This document shows positions 5,513-5,806 of a stretch of DNA of 5,806 bases, piece by piece. This DNA is from Opitutaceae bacterium. GTDB lineage: Bacteria; Verrucomicrobiota; Verrucomicrobiia; Opitutales; Opitutaceae. Position 1 is the first letter of the stretch; each line of letters opens with the position of its first letter. The position numbers and the translations under genes were made by a program. The stretch is taken from assembly GCA_016763045.1 (NCBI GenBank), contig JAESUN010000354.1, forward strand, positions 1 to 5,806, written 5' to 3'. The notes below the pieces were generated by a model, which saw nothing but the letters and a program-made list of their open reading frames with translations, ran no database searches and was not told the DNA's origin.

Positions 5513-5806
5513 ATGTCTGAAAGACTTTATTATAAAACAGCGTCCGAACTTTCCACTATGCTGGAAAAGAAAAGTATCTCGGCGATCGACCTGACGAAGG
5601 ATGTTTTAAATCGTATCCATGAAGTGGATGACCGAGTAAAAGCAGTCACGCATCTGGATGAGGTAGATGCGTTGGCTCAGGCAACAGCTTCAGATGAACG
5701 CAGGGCTTCGGGAGCTTCTTTGGGTGCCTTGGATGGTATTCCTGTTGGGATAAAGGATATTTTAGCGGTGAAGGGGCAACCGCTTACCTGTGGCAGTAAA
5801 ATGCTC
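5513..5806 (+). CDS. gatA: Asp/Glu-tRNA amidotransferase subunit A, N-terminal part
   Basis: The first 98 codons of gatA are present and the gene runs off the right edge; full-length family members are near 480-500 residues. GatA is the amidase-signature subunit that releases ammonia from glutamine (or asparagine) and channels it to GatB. The fragment shows the N-terminal helix region (TASELSTMLEKKSISAIDLT, 9-28) and the start of the amidase core, LDGIPVGIKDIL (73-84). Lys81 there is the catalytic lysine of the Ser-cisSer-Lys triad, followed by TCGSKML (92-98). The two catalytic serines would lie beyond the window. ATG 5513 puts Lys81 close to its position in Staphylococcus aureus GatA (Lys79), which favours this start over the in-frame TTG at 5489. 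It is the fourth gene of the pheS-pheT-gatC-gatA run. Confidence 0.93.
   Translation, partial: MSERLYYKTASELSTMLEKKSISAIDLTKDVLNRIHEVDDRVKAVTHLDEVDALAQATASDERRASGASLGALDGIPVGIKDILAVKGQPLTCGSKML

Overview
The window is a stretch of translation-machinery genes, all on the + strand. In order it holds the 3' end of an unrecognised gene, three tRNA genes (Lys-CTT, Thr-TGT, Gln-CTG), rpmI (L35), rplT (L20), pheS, pheT, gatC and the first 98 codons of gatA, which runs off the right edge. No gene-free stretch exceeds 300 bases. The largest gaps are 504-619, 694-811 and 1468-1682, and each holds hairpins or dyads described below.

Organism: a bacterium with moderate GC content. The L35 that starts MQKT and keeps a KSTKQKRR core, the form of L20, and a pheST-gatCA cluster suggest the PVC group, most likely Verrucomicrobiota (Opitutae-like). 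This is a judgement from remembered family sequences, not a search. All three tRNA genes encode their CCA ends. Shine-Dalgarno sequences are weak or absent at most starts; rplT is the clear exception.

Layout: bases 1-222 are a C-terminal fragment closed by a convincing intrinsic terminator (280-320). The tRNA block spans 341-693. tRNA-Lys and tRNA-Gln are each preceded at nearly the same distance by the same 9-mer, AGTATCCTT, a candidate part of their promoters. rpmI and rplT follow tRNA-Gln without infC, which often heads this operon in other bacteria. Hairpins lie upstream of rpmI and between rpmI and rplT. A strong terminator (1537-1574) closes this unit. pheS, pheT, gatC and gatA then form a tight unit: pheS and pheT overlap by one base in TAATG, pheT and gatC are 6 bases apart, and gatC and gatA are 45 bases apart.

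How the genes work together: PheS and PheT form the alpha2beta2 phenylalanyl-tRNA synthetase. GatC and GatA are subunits of the GatCAB amidotransferase, which turns misacylated Glu-tRNA(Gln) and/or Asp-tRNA(Asn) into the correct aminoacyl-tRNA. The tRNA-Gln in the same window carries the U1-A72 pair that bacterial GatCAB recognises. L35 and L20 are large-subunit ribosomal proteins. I found no mobile element, CRISPR array, defence system or other exotic system. The points worth a second look are small regulatory structures and tRNA oddities.
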